Assembly: GCA_050303815.1 (NCBI GenBank)
Contig: JBNLCM010000053.1
Span: forward strand, 1-31,719
Direction: 5' to 3'
From: Cognatazoarcus sp050303815
Lineage (GTDB): Bacteria; Pseudomonadota; Gammaproteobacteria; Burkholderiales; Rhodocyclaceae
DNA length: 31,719 bases
The translations under genes and the position numbers were made by a program. Shown in pieces: positions 1 to 7,570 of this stretch. Each line of letters starts with the position of its first letter. Position 1 is the first letter of the stretch. The notes beneath the pieces were generated by a model, which ran no database searches, was not told the origin of the DNA, and saw only the letters and a program-made list of their open reading frames with translations.

Positions 1-2
1 AA

Positions 3-104
3 AAGTATTTCATCCGCAAGATGAAGAAGGGCACCACCGAACCGGTCTACGAAAAGGTGGTGATGAAGGCAGTCGGTATCGCCAAGCTGCGCAAGGAGGC
101 CTGA
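3..104 (+). CDS. C-terminal fragment of a probable sulfide:quinone oxidoreductase-like flavoprotein (partial)
   Basis: Only the last 33 residues are in the window; the reading frame is open from base 3 and ends at TGA 102-104. The tail is basic and contains KYFIRKMKKG followed by EPVYEK and a final GIAKLRKEA. From memory, this resembles the membrane-associating C-terminus of sulfide:quinone oxidoreductase and related FAD/NAD(P)-dependent dehydrogenases, which often end in an amphipathic basic helix of this kind. None of the FAD- or quinone-binding motifs is visible, so the assignment rests on a short tail. The existence of a coding region is fairly secure (good codon use, clean stop); the function is a guess that the missing upstream sequence would settle. 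Confidence 0.4.
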   Translation, partial: KYFIRKMKKGTTEPVYEKVVMKAVGIAKLRKEA

Positions 105-132
105 ACGCGCAGCGCGCAGTTCCCCCGCCCCA

Positions 133-175
133 GGCCCGCCCCCGGCCCGCCCCCGGCTCCCCTCGCCGGCCGGCG
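133..175. repeat. GC-rich 11-bp tandem repeat and palindrome downstream of the partial gene
   Basis: The 11-base unit GGCCCGCCCCC occurs twice in tandem (133-143 and 144-154) and starts a third time. It is followed by the perfect 12-base palindrome CGCCGGCCGGCG at 164-175. The palindrome could fold into a transcript-end hairpin for the upstream gene, but no T-run follows it. The remaining bases to 317 hold no gene that I can support. Confidence 0.4.
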
Positions 176-317
176 GGCCACTTGCCATTCCTGCCTGTGG
201 CGGGCATGATCGGACGCAAAAAAGCGGCCCGGGAGGGAGCCGAAGCCGACACTGCCTGTCGGCGCCGATGGCGCACGACCCAGACGACTGCGCACTCTCG
301 CCCCCGATGCCTTCAAG

Positions 318-1634
318 ATGAACGACCCTCGACCCGCCGCCCGCGGCACCCATGCCGAGCATCCGCTCCGCTACAAGCTCAACAACGAACTCCACGCCCG
401 GCCACCGCTGGCGCTGCGCAGCCCCCAGGCGGTGTCCTACGTGGCACTGGTCCATGACGGCGCCACCGCGGACGACGAAGTCGCCCATCTGAGGCACCTG
501 GCGGAGGCCTTCGCGGTACCGCTGCCCGAGGTGGACGGCGACCACCTGCTGCTGGTGACCCCGCGATTCCGCCTGAAATGGGAACGCCACACCGAGTTCT
601 CCTGCTACACGATCTTTCGCGAGCTGAACGGCGACGAGGGCGAACAGCCCACGGCAGTGGACGCGCTGCCGCCGCGCTGGCTCGAAGCCATTCCCGGACA
701 GCTGCTCGTGGGCACCCACGTGGACCTTCGCGACGCGGGCGTGGTGACGCCCGAATCGGTCATCGCCTCGGCGACGCGGGACGGATCCCAGATGATCGCG
801 ACCCGGGTGGCCGAGGGGGGGGCGTGGGTCTTTACCGACTTCCTGCTGACCGACGGCTGGACCCGCTTCCTGGTTCTGGACGAAAAGCTGACGCCCCGCC
901 AGACCGGCCGCATGGTGCAGCGCCTGCTCGAGATCGAAACCTACCGGATGACCGCCCTGCTGGCCTTTCCTGTCGCCAAGGAGGTGGGCCGCCTGCTCAA
1001 TCGGGCCGAGGGCGAACTGGCCGACCTGATGGACCGGATCGTCGCAGCGGCGACGCCAGAGGACGAGCGCCAGGTGCTGACCCGCCTGACCCGCCTGGCC
1101 GCGGACGTGGAGCGCTCGGTGGCCCGGTCCACTTTCCGCTTCGGCGCCGCCGCGGCCTACGCGCGACTCGTCGAGCACCGGATCGAAGAGCTGCGCGAAG
1201 TGCGGGTCTCGGGCTTCACGACGATCCGCGAGTTCATGGACCGGCGGCTCGCGCCGGCGATCAACACCTGCGCGGCCAACGCCCGCCGGCAGGACGACCT
1301 CTCCGGCCGGATCGCGCGCAATTCCCAACTGCTGCGGACGCGTGTCGACATCGAACTGGAGCGCCAGAACCAGGAGCTGCTGACCCAGATGAACCGGCGC
1401 GCCAAGCTGCAACTGCGCCTGCAGGAAACCGTCGAGGGCCTGTCGGTGGTCGCGATCACCTATTACGCGTCGCAGCTGGTCCAGTACCTGGCCAAGGGCG
1501 CCAAGGGGTTCATCGCGCCCCTGACGCCGGAGATCGTGACCGCCGTGTCGATCCCGGTCATCGGTATCGCCGTCGCCTTCGGCCTGCACCGCATGCGCAA
1601 GGCCCTGGCCGCGGCGGAAGGCGACCACGACTGA
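318..1634 (+). CDS. DUF3422 family membrane-anchored protein
   Basis: This 438-residue protein belongs to the DUF3422 family, whose biochemical role is unknown to me. The N-terminus carries the family's recognisable opening HPLRYKLNNELHARP, followed by a conserved region with KWERHTEFSCYTIFRE. The middle is mostly helical and charged. The C-terminus has two hydrophobic segments, at about residues 374-391 and 405-423, followed by a short basic tail. This suggests a cytoplasmic body anchored in the inner membrane by a C-terminal hairpin. The ATG at 318 has only a weak ribosome-binding site but fits the family start. It stands alone, 213 bases after the preceding gene and about 100 bases before the sigma-factor unit. 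A run of eight G at about 815-822 is a natural slippage-prone tract within the gene. Confidence 0.85.
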   Translation: MNDPRPAARGTHAEHPLRYKLNNELHARPPLALRSPQAVSYVALVHDGATADDEVAHLRHLAEAFAVPLPEVDGDHLLLVTPRFRLKWERHTEFSCYTIFRELNGDEGEQPTAVDALPPRWLEAIPGQLLVGTHVDLRDAGVVTPESVIASATRDGSQMIATRVAEGGAWVFTDFLLTDGWTRFLVLDEKLTPRQTGRMVQRLLEIETYRMTALLAFPVAKEVGRLLNRAEGELADLMDRIVAAATPEDERQVLTRLTRLAADVERSVARSTFRFGAAAAYARLVEHRIEELREVRVSGFTTIREFMDRRLAPAINTCAANARRQDDLSGRIARNSQLLRTRVDIELERQNQELLTQMNRRAKLQLRLQETVEGLSVVAITYYASQLVQYLAKGAKGFIAPLTPEIVTAVSIPVIGIAVAFGLHRMRKALAAAEGDHD

Positions 1635-1735
1635 CCGCGGACGCGTAAGGATTCGATACGGCCGCCGGTCACACTCCTGTGGCGGGGCACGGTCCGGGAT
1701 CGTGTCCCAGCGTCCCTCGGGAGAGAGCACCTTGC

Positions 1736-1963
1736 ATGCTGGAACTCATCAGACTCGCCTGCCGGCCGCGCACCCTGCGCACGTCGGCCTCGATCTCGCT
1801 GATCGTAGGAACGATCCTCAACGCGATCAATCAGGGCGATCGCCTGCTCGCCGGCAGCGACCTGGACTGGGGGCGCATCCTGCTCAATTTTCTTGTACCG
1901 TTCTGTGTCGCCAGCATCAGTGCGGCGCTGAACGGCAGGGCCGCGAAAGGGAAACAGGAATGA
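1736..1963 (+). CDS. nrtS: NrtS-like small nitrate/nitrite transporter
   Basis: This 75-residue protein has two predicted membrane helices, at about residues 16-33 and 46-64. It carries the family pattern SLIVGTILNAINQGD, then a W and a second helix beginning NFLVPFCVAS. It matches the NrtS family, first described as a nitrate/nitrite transporter in marine cyanobacteria and widespread as single copies in proteobacteria; such short two-helix proteins presumably act as oligomers. I chose the ATG at 1736 because a purine-rich GGGAGAGAG site sits just upstream and the longer in-frame extension does not look like protein. Its stop overlaps the sigma-factor start by four bases (ATGA), so the two are translationally coupled. 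Transport of nitrate or nitrite is inferred from the family. Confidence 0.75.
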   Translation: MLELIRLACRPRTLRTSASISLIVGTILNAINQGDRLLAGSDLDWGRILLNFLVPFCVASISAALNGRAAKGKQE

Positions 1964-2568
1964 CCACAGCCGACGTCGGGACAGGGATCGACTGGAACGA
2001 TCCATCCATCGAAAAGATCCGCCGGGACATGGTGCGCTTCGCCCAGTTGCAGCTGCGCGATGCGGGCGCAGCGGAGGATATGGTGCAGGAGGCCCTGTTC
2101 TCGGCGATGAAATACGAGTCGAGCTTTGCCGGACGCTCGGCACTGAAGACCTGGATGTTCTCGATCCTGCGCAACAAGATTGTCGACCACATCCGCAAGA
2201 GCTCGCGGGAGATCGCCGGGGCCGATCTGGTCTCGGGCAGCGCCGAGGATGGTGACGACTTCGACGCGCTGTTCAACGAACGGGGCCACTGGAACCCCGA
2301 GGACAAGCCCCCCACCTGGGCCGACCCCGAGGCCTCGATGTCGCAGCAGCAGTTCTGGGACGTCTTCGACGCCTGCCTGGAGAAGCTGCCGCCCAAGACC
2401 TCCCGCGTCTTCATGATGCGCGAGTTTCTCGATCTCGACACCGACGAGATCTGCTCCGAGCTGGGAATCAGCACGAGCAACTGCTGGGTCATCCTGCACC
2501 GCGCACGCAGCGGGCTGCGGATGTGCCTGGACACCAACTGGTTCGCCAACGGGGAAGCGGCATGCTGA
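1960..2568 (+). CDS. ECF-type RNA polymerase sigma factor
   Basis: This 202-residue sigma-70-family protein of the extracytoplasmic-function type directs RNA polymerase to a small regulon. Region 2 is visible near residues 20-75: AEDMVQEALFSAM is the core-binding and -10 recognition helix, followed by LKTWMFSILRNKIVDHIRK. Region 4, near residues 140-190, begins LEKLPPKTSRVFMMREF and contains the helix-turn-helix DEICSELGISTSNCWVILHR. The linker is long and acidic. The start is the ATG at 1960, which overlaps the nrtS stop and is preceded by GGGAAACAGGAA. Its end overlaps the next gene, a small zinc-finger protein that is very likely its anti-sigma factor. From memory it resembles a betaproteobacterial subgroup of sigma factors paired with such short anti-sigma proteins. 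The signal it senses is unknown. Confidence 0.88.
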   Translation: MTTADVGTGIDWNDPSIEKIRRDMVRFAQLQLRDAGAAEDMVQEALFSAMKYESSFAGRSALKTWMFSILRNKIVDHIRKSSREIAGADLVSGSAEDGDDFDALFNERGHWNPEDKPPTWADPEASMSQQQFWDVFDACLEKLPPKTSRVFMMREFLDLDTDEICSELGISTSNCWVILHRARSGLRMCLDTNWFANGEAAC

Positions 2569-2756
2569 GTTGCAAGGACGTCACCCGTCTGTGTTCCGAG
2601 GAGCAGGACCGCCCCCTCACCCTGAGCGAGCGACTCAACCTGCGCATGCATCTGGCCATCTGCAAGGCGTGCACCAACTTCCGCCAGCAGATGTTCTTCC
2701 TCCGCGCGGCCACCCAGCGCTATCGCGAGGGCAGGAAGACCCCGGACAAGGACTGA
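2562..2756 (+). CDS. Small soluble zinc-finger (zf-HC2) anti-sigma factor
   Basis: This 64-residue protein carries the anti-sigma zinc-binding signature H30-x3-C34-x2-C37 (HLAICKAC), with additional Cys at positions 4 and 11. There is no membrane segment and no sensor domain, so it is a soluble anti-sigma factor that probably binds the ECF sigma factor encoded just before it. Release could come through oxidation or metal loss at the Cys/His site, as known for ZAS-type anti-sigma factors. The ATG at 2562 overlaps the sigma gene by seven bases; longer in-frame starts would lie inside the sigma gene and add non-family residues. The pairing is strongly supported by overlap and family habit; the trigger is inferred. 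Confidence 0.85.
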   Translation: MLSCKDVTRLCSEEQDRPLTLSERLNLRMHLAICKACTNFRQQMFFLRAATQRYREGRKTPDKD

Positions 2757-2766
2757 GGCCAGTCCC

Positions 2767-3543
2767 ATGGGCAGCGTGCTGGACCGCGTCGGCCACCGGA
2801 TCGGGCGCTATCTGTCCCGGCCGGTCGCCAGCGATTTCCTGACGCCGCCCACCCCCCCCGACGTGCTCCTGCGCACGCTGCTGCCAGGCGACGTCCTGCT
2901 GGTGGAGGGCAATACCCGCATCAGCGGCATCATCAAGTACCTGACCCAGTCCACCTGGTCCCATGCCGCCCTCTACGTTGGCGACGCGCTTGCCGATCGG
3001 CCCGGCGCACCACGCCAGGCCTTCATCGAGGCGGACATCGTCGATGGTGTGCGGGCGGTCGGAGTCGACGCATTCGCCGGTCTCCCCAGCCGGATATGTC
3101 GTCCCTCGGGCCTGCTGCAGGACGACCTGCAGGCGGTCCTGCACTTTGCCATCGAGCGCCTCGGCCACCAGTACAACCTGCGCAACATCATCGACCTGGG
3201 GCGCTACCTCTTCCCGACCCCTCCCGTACCCCAGCGCTTCCGTCGTCGCATGCTGACGCTGGGCAGCGGCGACCCGACCCGCGCCATCTGTTCGACGCTG
3301 ATCGCGCAGGCCTTCCAGTCCGTTCGCTACCCGATCCTGCCCGAGCGCGTCCTCGCCCCGGGCGGCGATCCCGACTGCCCGACCTGCGTCGAGGAGGCCC
3401 TGCGCCTCCGCCACTACAGCCTCTTCGCGCCACGGGACTTCGATGTCTCACCCTATTTCGCGATCATCAAGCCGGGCACGGCCTCGGCGGCCCGCTACCG
3501 GGAGCTCAACTGGGCTGACCGGGGAGGAACGCGTCGCGCCTGA
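2767..3543 (+). CDS. YiiX/YebB-like permuted papain-fold (NlpC/P60 superfamily) hydrolase
   Basis: This 258-residue protein has the circularly permuted NlpC/P60 arrangement, in which the catalytic His precedes the Cys. His66 lies in TWSHAALYVGD after the strand GDVLLVEGN, and Cys175 lies in AICSTLIAQAF. Members act on amide, peptide or lipid-type thioester/ester bonds; the substrate here is unknown. I see no clear signal peptide, so a cytoplasmic or membrane-surface location is possible. The gene starts ten bases after the anti-sigma stop, with no room for a promoter, so it belongs to the nrtS/sigma/anti-sigma transcription unit and is a candidate effector or envelope-stress function of that unit. 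It ends 136 bases before pepP. Confidence 0.75.
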   Translation: MGSVLDRVGHRIGRYLSRPVASDFLTPPTPPDVLLRTLLPGDVLLVEGNTRISGIIKYLTQSTWSHAALYVGDALADRPGAPRQAFIEADIVDGVRAVGVDAFAGLPSRICRPSGLLQDDLQAVLHFAIERLGHQYNLRNIIDLGRYLFPTPPVPQRFRRRMLTLGSGDPTRAICSTLIAQAFQSVRYPILPERVLAPGGDPDCPTCVEEALRLRHYSLFAPRDFDVSPYFAIIKPGTASAARYRELNWADRGGTRRA

Positions 3544-3679
3544 ACGCACTCATATGGCGCAGGCACGGAAGACGGGTATCCGGGTGGCCACCGCCCGGCA
3601 CGCAAATGCGCCGGCCCGGCCCCTGCGAACAGCGGGAAGCTGCGTGCCATAATCCCGGAACCCCACAGGCAGACCGACC

Positions 3680-5005
3680 ATGATCGACCCCACCCCGTTC
3701 AAGGCCCGACGCGAGCGCCTCCTGAAGGAGATGCAGGCACGCGGTTGCGGCGTCGCCCTGATCCCGACCGCCCCCGAAGCCACGCGCAACCGGGACACCC
3801 ACTACCCTTACCGTTTCGACAGCTACTTCTATTACCTGACCGGGTTCCGCGAACCGGAGGCCGTGCTGGTTCTCGTGGCCGGTGACGCACCGCGTTCGAT
3901 CCTCTTCTGTCGCGACAAGGATGTGGAACGCGAGATCTGGGATGGCTATCGCTTCGGGCCCGACGCGGCCCGCGAAGCCTTTGCGGTGGACGCTGCCCAC
4001 GTCATCGACGATCTGCCCCGGATGCTGCCCGACCTGCTCGCCGACCAGCCGGCGCTGTTCTACTCCCTCGGTCATGACGCGAACTGGGACAGGCGGGTCA
4101 CGGACGCGCTCAACTCGGCCCGGGCGAACACCCGCAGCGGCGTCACCGCGCCGGCCTCGGTCGTCGACGTGCGCGCGCTGATCGACGAGATGCGCCTGAT
4201 CAAAGACGACAGCGAGATCGCACTGATGCGCCGCGCCGCGGCCATCTCCGCCGAGGCGCATCGCCTGGCGATGCGCGAGGCGCGCCCGGGCCTGTTCGAG
4301 TACGAGGTCGAGGCGGTCATCGGCCAGTGTTTCCGTCGCGCCGGGTCCCAGGCCCCCGCCTATCCGTCGATCGTCGCCAGCGGCCCCAATGCCTGCGTGC
4401 TGCACTACATCGAGAACGACCGCAAGATGGCCGACGGCGACCTGCTGCTGATCGACGCCGGCTGCGAGCTCGACGGCTACGCATCGGACATCACCCGCAG
4501 CTTCCCGGTCAACGGCCGTTTCTCGGGCGCCCAGCGCGACATCTACGAGCTGGTGCTGGCCGCCCAGGCCGCAGCCGTGGCCGTGACACGACCCGGCGCC
4601 CACTGGAACGAACCCCATGACGCCGCCGTGAAGGTGCTGGCCCAGGGCCTGATCGACCTCAGGCTGCTCGATGGCAGCCTGGATGGCGTGCTCGAGAACC
4701 AGGACTACCGCCGCTTCTACATGCACCGCACCGGTCACTGGCTGGGCCTCGACGTCCACGACGCCGGCGAGTACAAGCTCGAGGCCGCCTGGCGCCCGCT
4801 CGTGCCGGGCATGACGCTGACCATCGAGCCAGGTTGCTACATCCGCCCGGCCGACGATATCCCCGAGGCCTTCTGGCACATCGGCGTGCGCATCGAGGAC
4901 GATGCGCTGGTGACGGCCGACGGCTGCGAACTGATCACGGCCGATGCGCCGAAGACGGTCGGCGAGATCGAGGCGCTGATGGACCGGATGCGCGATGCCG
5001 CATGA
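3680..5005 (+). CDS. pepP: Xaa-Pro aminopeptidase (aminopeptidase P)
   Basis: This 441-residue cytoplasmic metallopeptidase removes an N-terminal residue preceding proline. The N-terminal creatinase-like domain includes DSYFYYLTGFREPEAVL, and the C-terminal pita-bread domain carries all five metal ligands. These are Asp259 and Asp270 (IDAGCELDGYASD), His353 (HRTGHWLGLD), Glu383 (LTIEPGCYI) and Glu406 (VRIEDD), which match or lie within one residue of the positions I recall for the E. coli enzyme. The length also matches PepP (about 440). The ATG at 3680 is the natural start. The gene overlaps ubiH by 11 bases, the same pepP-ubiH pairing as in E. coli, implying co-transcription. The upstream gap (3544-3679) presumably holds the promoter, but I could not identify a convincing one. 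Confidence 0.95.
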   Translation: MIDPTPFKARRERLLKEMQARGCGVALIPTAPEATRNRDTHYPYRFDSYFYYLTGFREPEAVLVLVAGDAPRSILFCRDKDVEREIWDGYRFGPDAAREAFAVDAAHVIDDLPRMLPDLLADQPALFYSLGHDANWDRRVTDALNSARANTRSGVTAPASVVDVRALIDEMRLIKDDSEIALMRRAAAISAEAHRLAMREARPGLFEYEVEAVIGQCFRRAGSQAPAYPSIVASGPNACVLHYIENDRKMADGDLLLIDAGCELDGYASDITRSFPVNGRFSGAQRDIYELVLAAQAAAVAVTRPGAHWNEPHDAAVKVLAQGLIDLRLLDGSLDGVLENQDYRRFYMHRTGHWLGLDVHDAGEYKLEAAWRPLVPGMTLTIEPGCYIRPADDIPEAFWHIGVRIEDDALVTADGCELITADAPKTVGEIEALMDRMRDAA

Positions 5006-6143
5006 CCTGCTGATCGTCGGCGCCGGTCCGGTCGGCATGGCCCTGGCCCTGGCCCTGCGCGGCGCCGGTCTCGACATGGCCCTGGTCGACGCGCGCCCCC
5101 GCGGCGCGGCGCGCTCCGACCCGCGGGTCCTCGCGCTGGCGCACGGTAGCCGGCTCACGCTGCAACGCCTCGGCGCCTGGGACAGCCTGGCCACGACCCC
5201 GATCCGGAGCATCCATGTCTCGCAGGCCGGGGGCTTCGGCCGCACCCGCATCGAGGCGGCCGAGCACCAGCTCGAGGCCCTCGGCTACGTCGTCCGTGCC
5301 GGCGATCTGGCCAGCGCCCTCGACGACTGTCTTCGCGATGCGAACATCCCGGTCATCGACGGCCAGAAGGTCGCGCACCTGGCGCCGGGCGAGGCGGACG
5401 TGATCGTCAGTCTCGAAGGGGGCCCAGCGCAGGCCGTGCGGGCCCGACTCGTCGCCTGCGCCGAGGGCGGCGTGCAGGGCGACGAGGCGGCCGTCGACGG
5501 GCGGGACTACCACCAGCACGCAGTCATCACGCTGGCGACGCCGGCCGATGGACACGCCAACCTCGCCTTCGAGCGCTTCACGCCGGACGGCCCCCTCGCC
5601 CTGCTGCCCTGCGGTCAGGCGTACGCGATCGTTCACACGGCCTCGCCACGCGGCGCCGACCGCCTGCTGGCGCTCGACGAACGCGAGTACATGAACGAGA
5701 TCGAGCAGCGGATGGCCGGGCGGGTCCGGCTGATCCGCGTCGAGCCGCGCCTGCGCTTCCCGCTGGCGCTGCGCTACCGGCGCGACCCTGTCGGCGACCG
5801 CGTGGCCTGGCTCGGCAACGCGGCACAGACCCTGCACCCGGTTGCGGGACAGGGCTTCAACCTGGCGCTGCGCGACGTCTGGGCGCTGGCGACGACGCTG
5901 CGCGGGCTCGCGCCCGGCGAGGATCCGGGCCGAGCGGCTGTGCTCGACCGATACCGGCGGGCGCGGCGGCTGGATCGCCGCGCAACGATTGGCGCGACCG
6001 ACTCCCTGGTGCGCCTGTTCAGCAACGACATCGCGCCGCTGAGCGCGTTGCGGGGTGCGGGCCTGTTGTTGCTCGACGCGTGTCCGCCCCTGCGCGGCGC
6101 CCTGGCCCGCCGGATGATGTTCGGCGCGCGCGCCTGGCCCTGA
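4995..6143 (+). CDS. ubiH: FAD-dependent ubiquinone-biosynthesis hydroxylase UbiH
   Basis: This 382-residue member of the UbiH/COQ6 flavoprotein hydroxylase family hydroxylates a prenylated aromatic ring during ubiquinone synthesis. The FAD-binding Rossmann motif IVGAGPVGMALAL is at residues 7-19. The second FAD motif, GNAAQTLHPVAGQGFNLALR beginning near residue 274, has the GNAAQTLHP form I associate with UbiH rather than the GDAAH form of most relatives. The location next to pepP, as in E. coli, supports UbiH over UbiF or UbiI. The ATG at 4995 lies inside the end of pepP. Rhodocyclales vary in which hydroxylases they use, so the exact ring position attacked is less certain than the family. 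Confidence 0.85.
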   Translation: MPHDLLIVGAGPVGMALALALRGAGLDMALVDARPRGAARSDPRVLALAHGSRLTLQRLGAWDSLATTPIRSIHVSQAGGFGRTRIEAAEHQLEALGYVVRAGDLASALDDCLRDANIPVIDGQKVAHLAPGEADVIVSLEGGPAQAVRARLVACAEGGVQGDEAAVDGRDYHQHAVITLATPADGHANLAFERFTPDGPLALLPCGQAYAIVHTASPRGADRLLALDEREYMNEIEQRMAGRVRLIRVEPRLRFPLALRYRRDPVGDRVAWLGNAAQTLHPVAGQGFNLALRDVWALATTLRGLAPGEDPGRAAVLDRYRRARRLDRRATIGATDSLVRLFSNDIAPLSALRGAGLLLLDACPPLRGALARRMMFGARAWP

Positions 6144-6282
6144 TCGCGGCCCCGCCAGCGCCAACTCCGGTCACGAGCCTGTTGCGCGCGTCACGACGCT
6201 CGTCCTGCCGGCCACGCATTTTCGCCGACGGGGGGCCTCCCATCGGTTAGAATTCCGGCTTTCCCCGCTCGCCGTATCTCGC

Positions 6283-7302
6283 ATGCAACTCGCCGGTTTC
6301 CACCTGCGGAACAACGTCTTTCTGGCGCCCATGGCAGGCGTCACGGACCGCCCGTTCCGGCAGCTCGCGAAGCGCATGGGGGCCGGCCTGGCGGTGTCGG
6401 AGATGGTCACCTCCAACGCCCTCCTCTATGCCACCGACAAGACGCGGCTGCGCACTGACCACCGGGGCGAAACGGGTCCGGTGAGTGTCCAGATCGCGGG
6501 CTCGGACCCCGCCATGATGGCCGACGCGGCGCGCCACAACCGCGACCACGGCGCCGACATCATCGACATCAACATGGGCTGTCCGGCCAAGAAGGTATGC
6601 AACGTGGCCGCCGGCTCGGCCCTGCTGCGCGACGAGGCCCTCGTCGGGCGGATCCTCGATGCCGTCGTCGCCGCGGTACCGGATACACCGGTCACGCTGA
6701 AGTGCCGCACCGGGTGGGACCGCGACACTCGCAACGCCGTGCGTATCGCCCGCATCGCCGAGGAAGCCGGCGTGCGGGCCCTGACCATCCACGGACGGAC
6801 CCGTGCCGATCGCTACATGGGCGAGGCCGAGTACGACACCATCGCCGAAGTCCGCCAGCACATCCGGATCCCGCTGGTCGCCAACGGCGACATCGACTCG
6901 GCCCGCAAGGCAAGACAAGTGCTCGCGCAGACCGGCGCCGACGCCGTGATGATCGGCCGGGCCGCCCAGGGCCGCCCGTGGATCTTCGCCGAGATTGCCC
7001 ACTACCTCGCGACGGGCGAGGAACTCGCGCCGCCGACCCTCGAGGACCGTCGACGGGTGTGCCACGGCCACCTGCTCGACATTCACGCGTTCTACGGCCC
7101 GGAGAAGGGCGTGCGGGTCGCACGCAAGCACATCGGCTGGTACGTCCAGGGCATTCCGGGCGCCCACGCCTTCAGACAACACATGGTTCGCCTGGACGAC
7201 AGGCACGAGCAGCTTGCGTCGGTGGACCGTTTCTTCCGCGATCCGGCTGTCTGGCTGGCCCCGGATGCGCCACGCGAATTTGCCGAGGAACTGGCAGCAT
7301 GA
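6283..7302 (+). CDS. dusB: tRNA-dihydrouridine synthase B
   Basis: This 339-residue FMN-dependent enzyme reduces a uridine to dihydrouridine in tRNAs. The TIM-barrel N-terminus has FLAPMAGVTDRPFR. The catalytic Cys100 lies in NMGCPAKKV, and the FMN/RNA-binding stretches HGRTRADRYMG and VANGDID are present, followed by GADAVMIGRAAQGRPWIF. The C-terminal helical tRNA-binding domain includes RKHIGWYVQG. Length and motifs match DusB. Its stop overlaps the fis start by four bases (ATGA), the classic dusB-fis coupling. The 139-base gap upstream contains TTAGAAT at 6247-6253 as a possible -10 element, without a convincing -35. Confidence 0.95.
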   Translation: MQLAGFHLRNNVFLAPMAGVTDRPFRQLAKRMGAGLAVSEMVTSNALLYATDKTRLRTDHRGETGPVSVQIAGSDPAMMADAARHNRDHGADIIDINMGCPAKKVCNVAAGSALLRDEALVGRILDAVVAAVPDTPVTLKCRTGWDRDTRNAVRIARIAEEAGVRALTIHGRTRADRYMGEAEYDTIAEVRQHIRIPLVANGDIDSARKARQVLAQTGADAVMIGRAAQGRPWIFAEIAHYLATGEELAPPTLEDRRRVCHGHLLDIHAFYGPEKGVRVARKHIGWYVQGIPGAHAFRQHMVRLDDRHEQLASVDRFFRDPAVWLAPDAPREFAEELAA

Positions 7303-7538
7303 CCTGTAACAACAACGAGATCGCCGATTCGGTGTTCCGCACCCTCGATCGCTATTTCCGCGACCTGGACGGCGAGAAGCCCGCCGCACTCTACGACATG
7401 GTCATGAAGAACGCGGAACGCCCGATGCTTGAGTTCGTCCTGCGCCACGCCAACGGCAACCAGACGGCTGCAGCCGAGCTGCTCGGTATCAACCGGAACA
7501 CGCTCCGCCGCAAGCTCACCGAATACGACCTCCTTTGA
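7299..7538 (+). CDS. fis: Nucleoid-associated regulator Fis
   Basis: This 79-residue protein is the DNA-bending factor Fis. The C-terminal helix-turn-helix occupies about residues 53-79, with NGNQTAAAELLGINRNTLRR followed by KLTEYDLL, and is essentially canonical. The N-terminal half is shorter and more variable, as in betaproteobacterial Fis (E. coli Fis is 98 residues). The start is the ATG at 7299 that overlaps the dusB stop; longer in-frame extensions would run back inside dusB. Fis dimers bend DNA at rRNA promoters and other sites during rapid growth. Its coupling to dusB ties it to translation-related expression, and purH follows after only 32 bases. Confidence 0.95.
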   Translation: MTCNNNEIADSVFRTLDRYFRDLDGEKPAALYDMVMKNAERPMLEFVLRHANGNQTAAAELLGINRNTLRRKLTEYDLL

Positions 7539-7570
7539 ATTTGCGCTCCGCGCCACCTACAGATCCCAGA

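Noticed and set aside
3506..5251. A long open frame on the minus strand opposite pepP (581 codons).
   Set aside because: It mirrors the codon periodicity of the GC-rich pepP gene, resembles no family I know and is rich in Arg/Gly/Ala/Asp; it is an antisense shadow.
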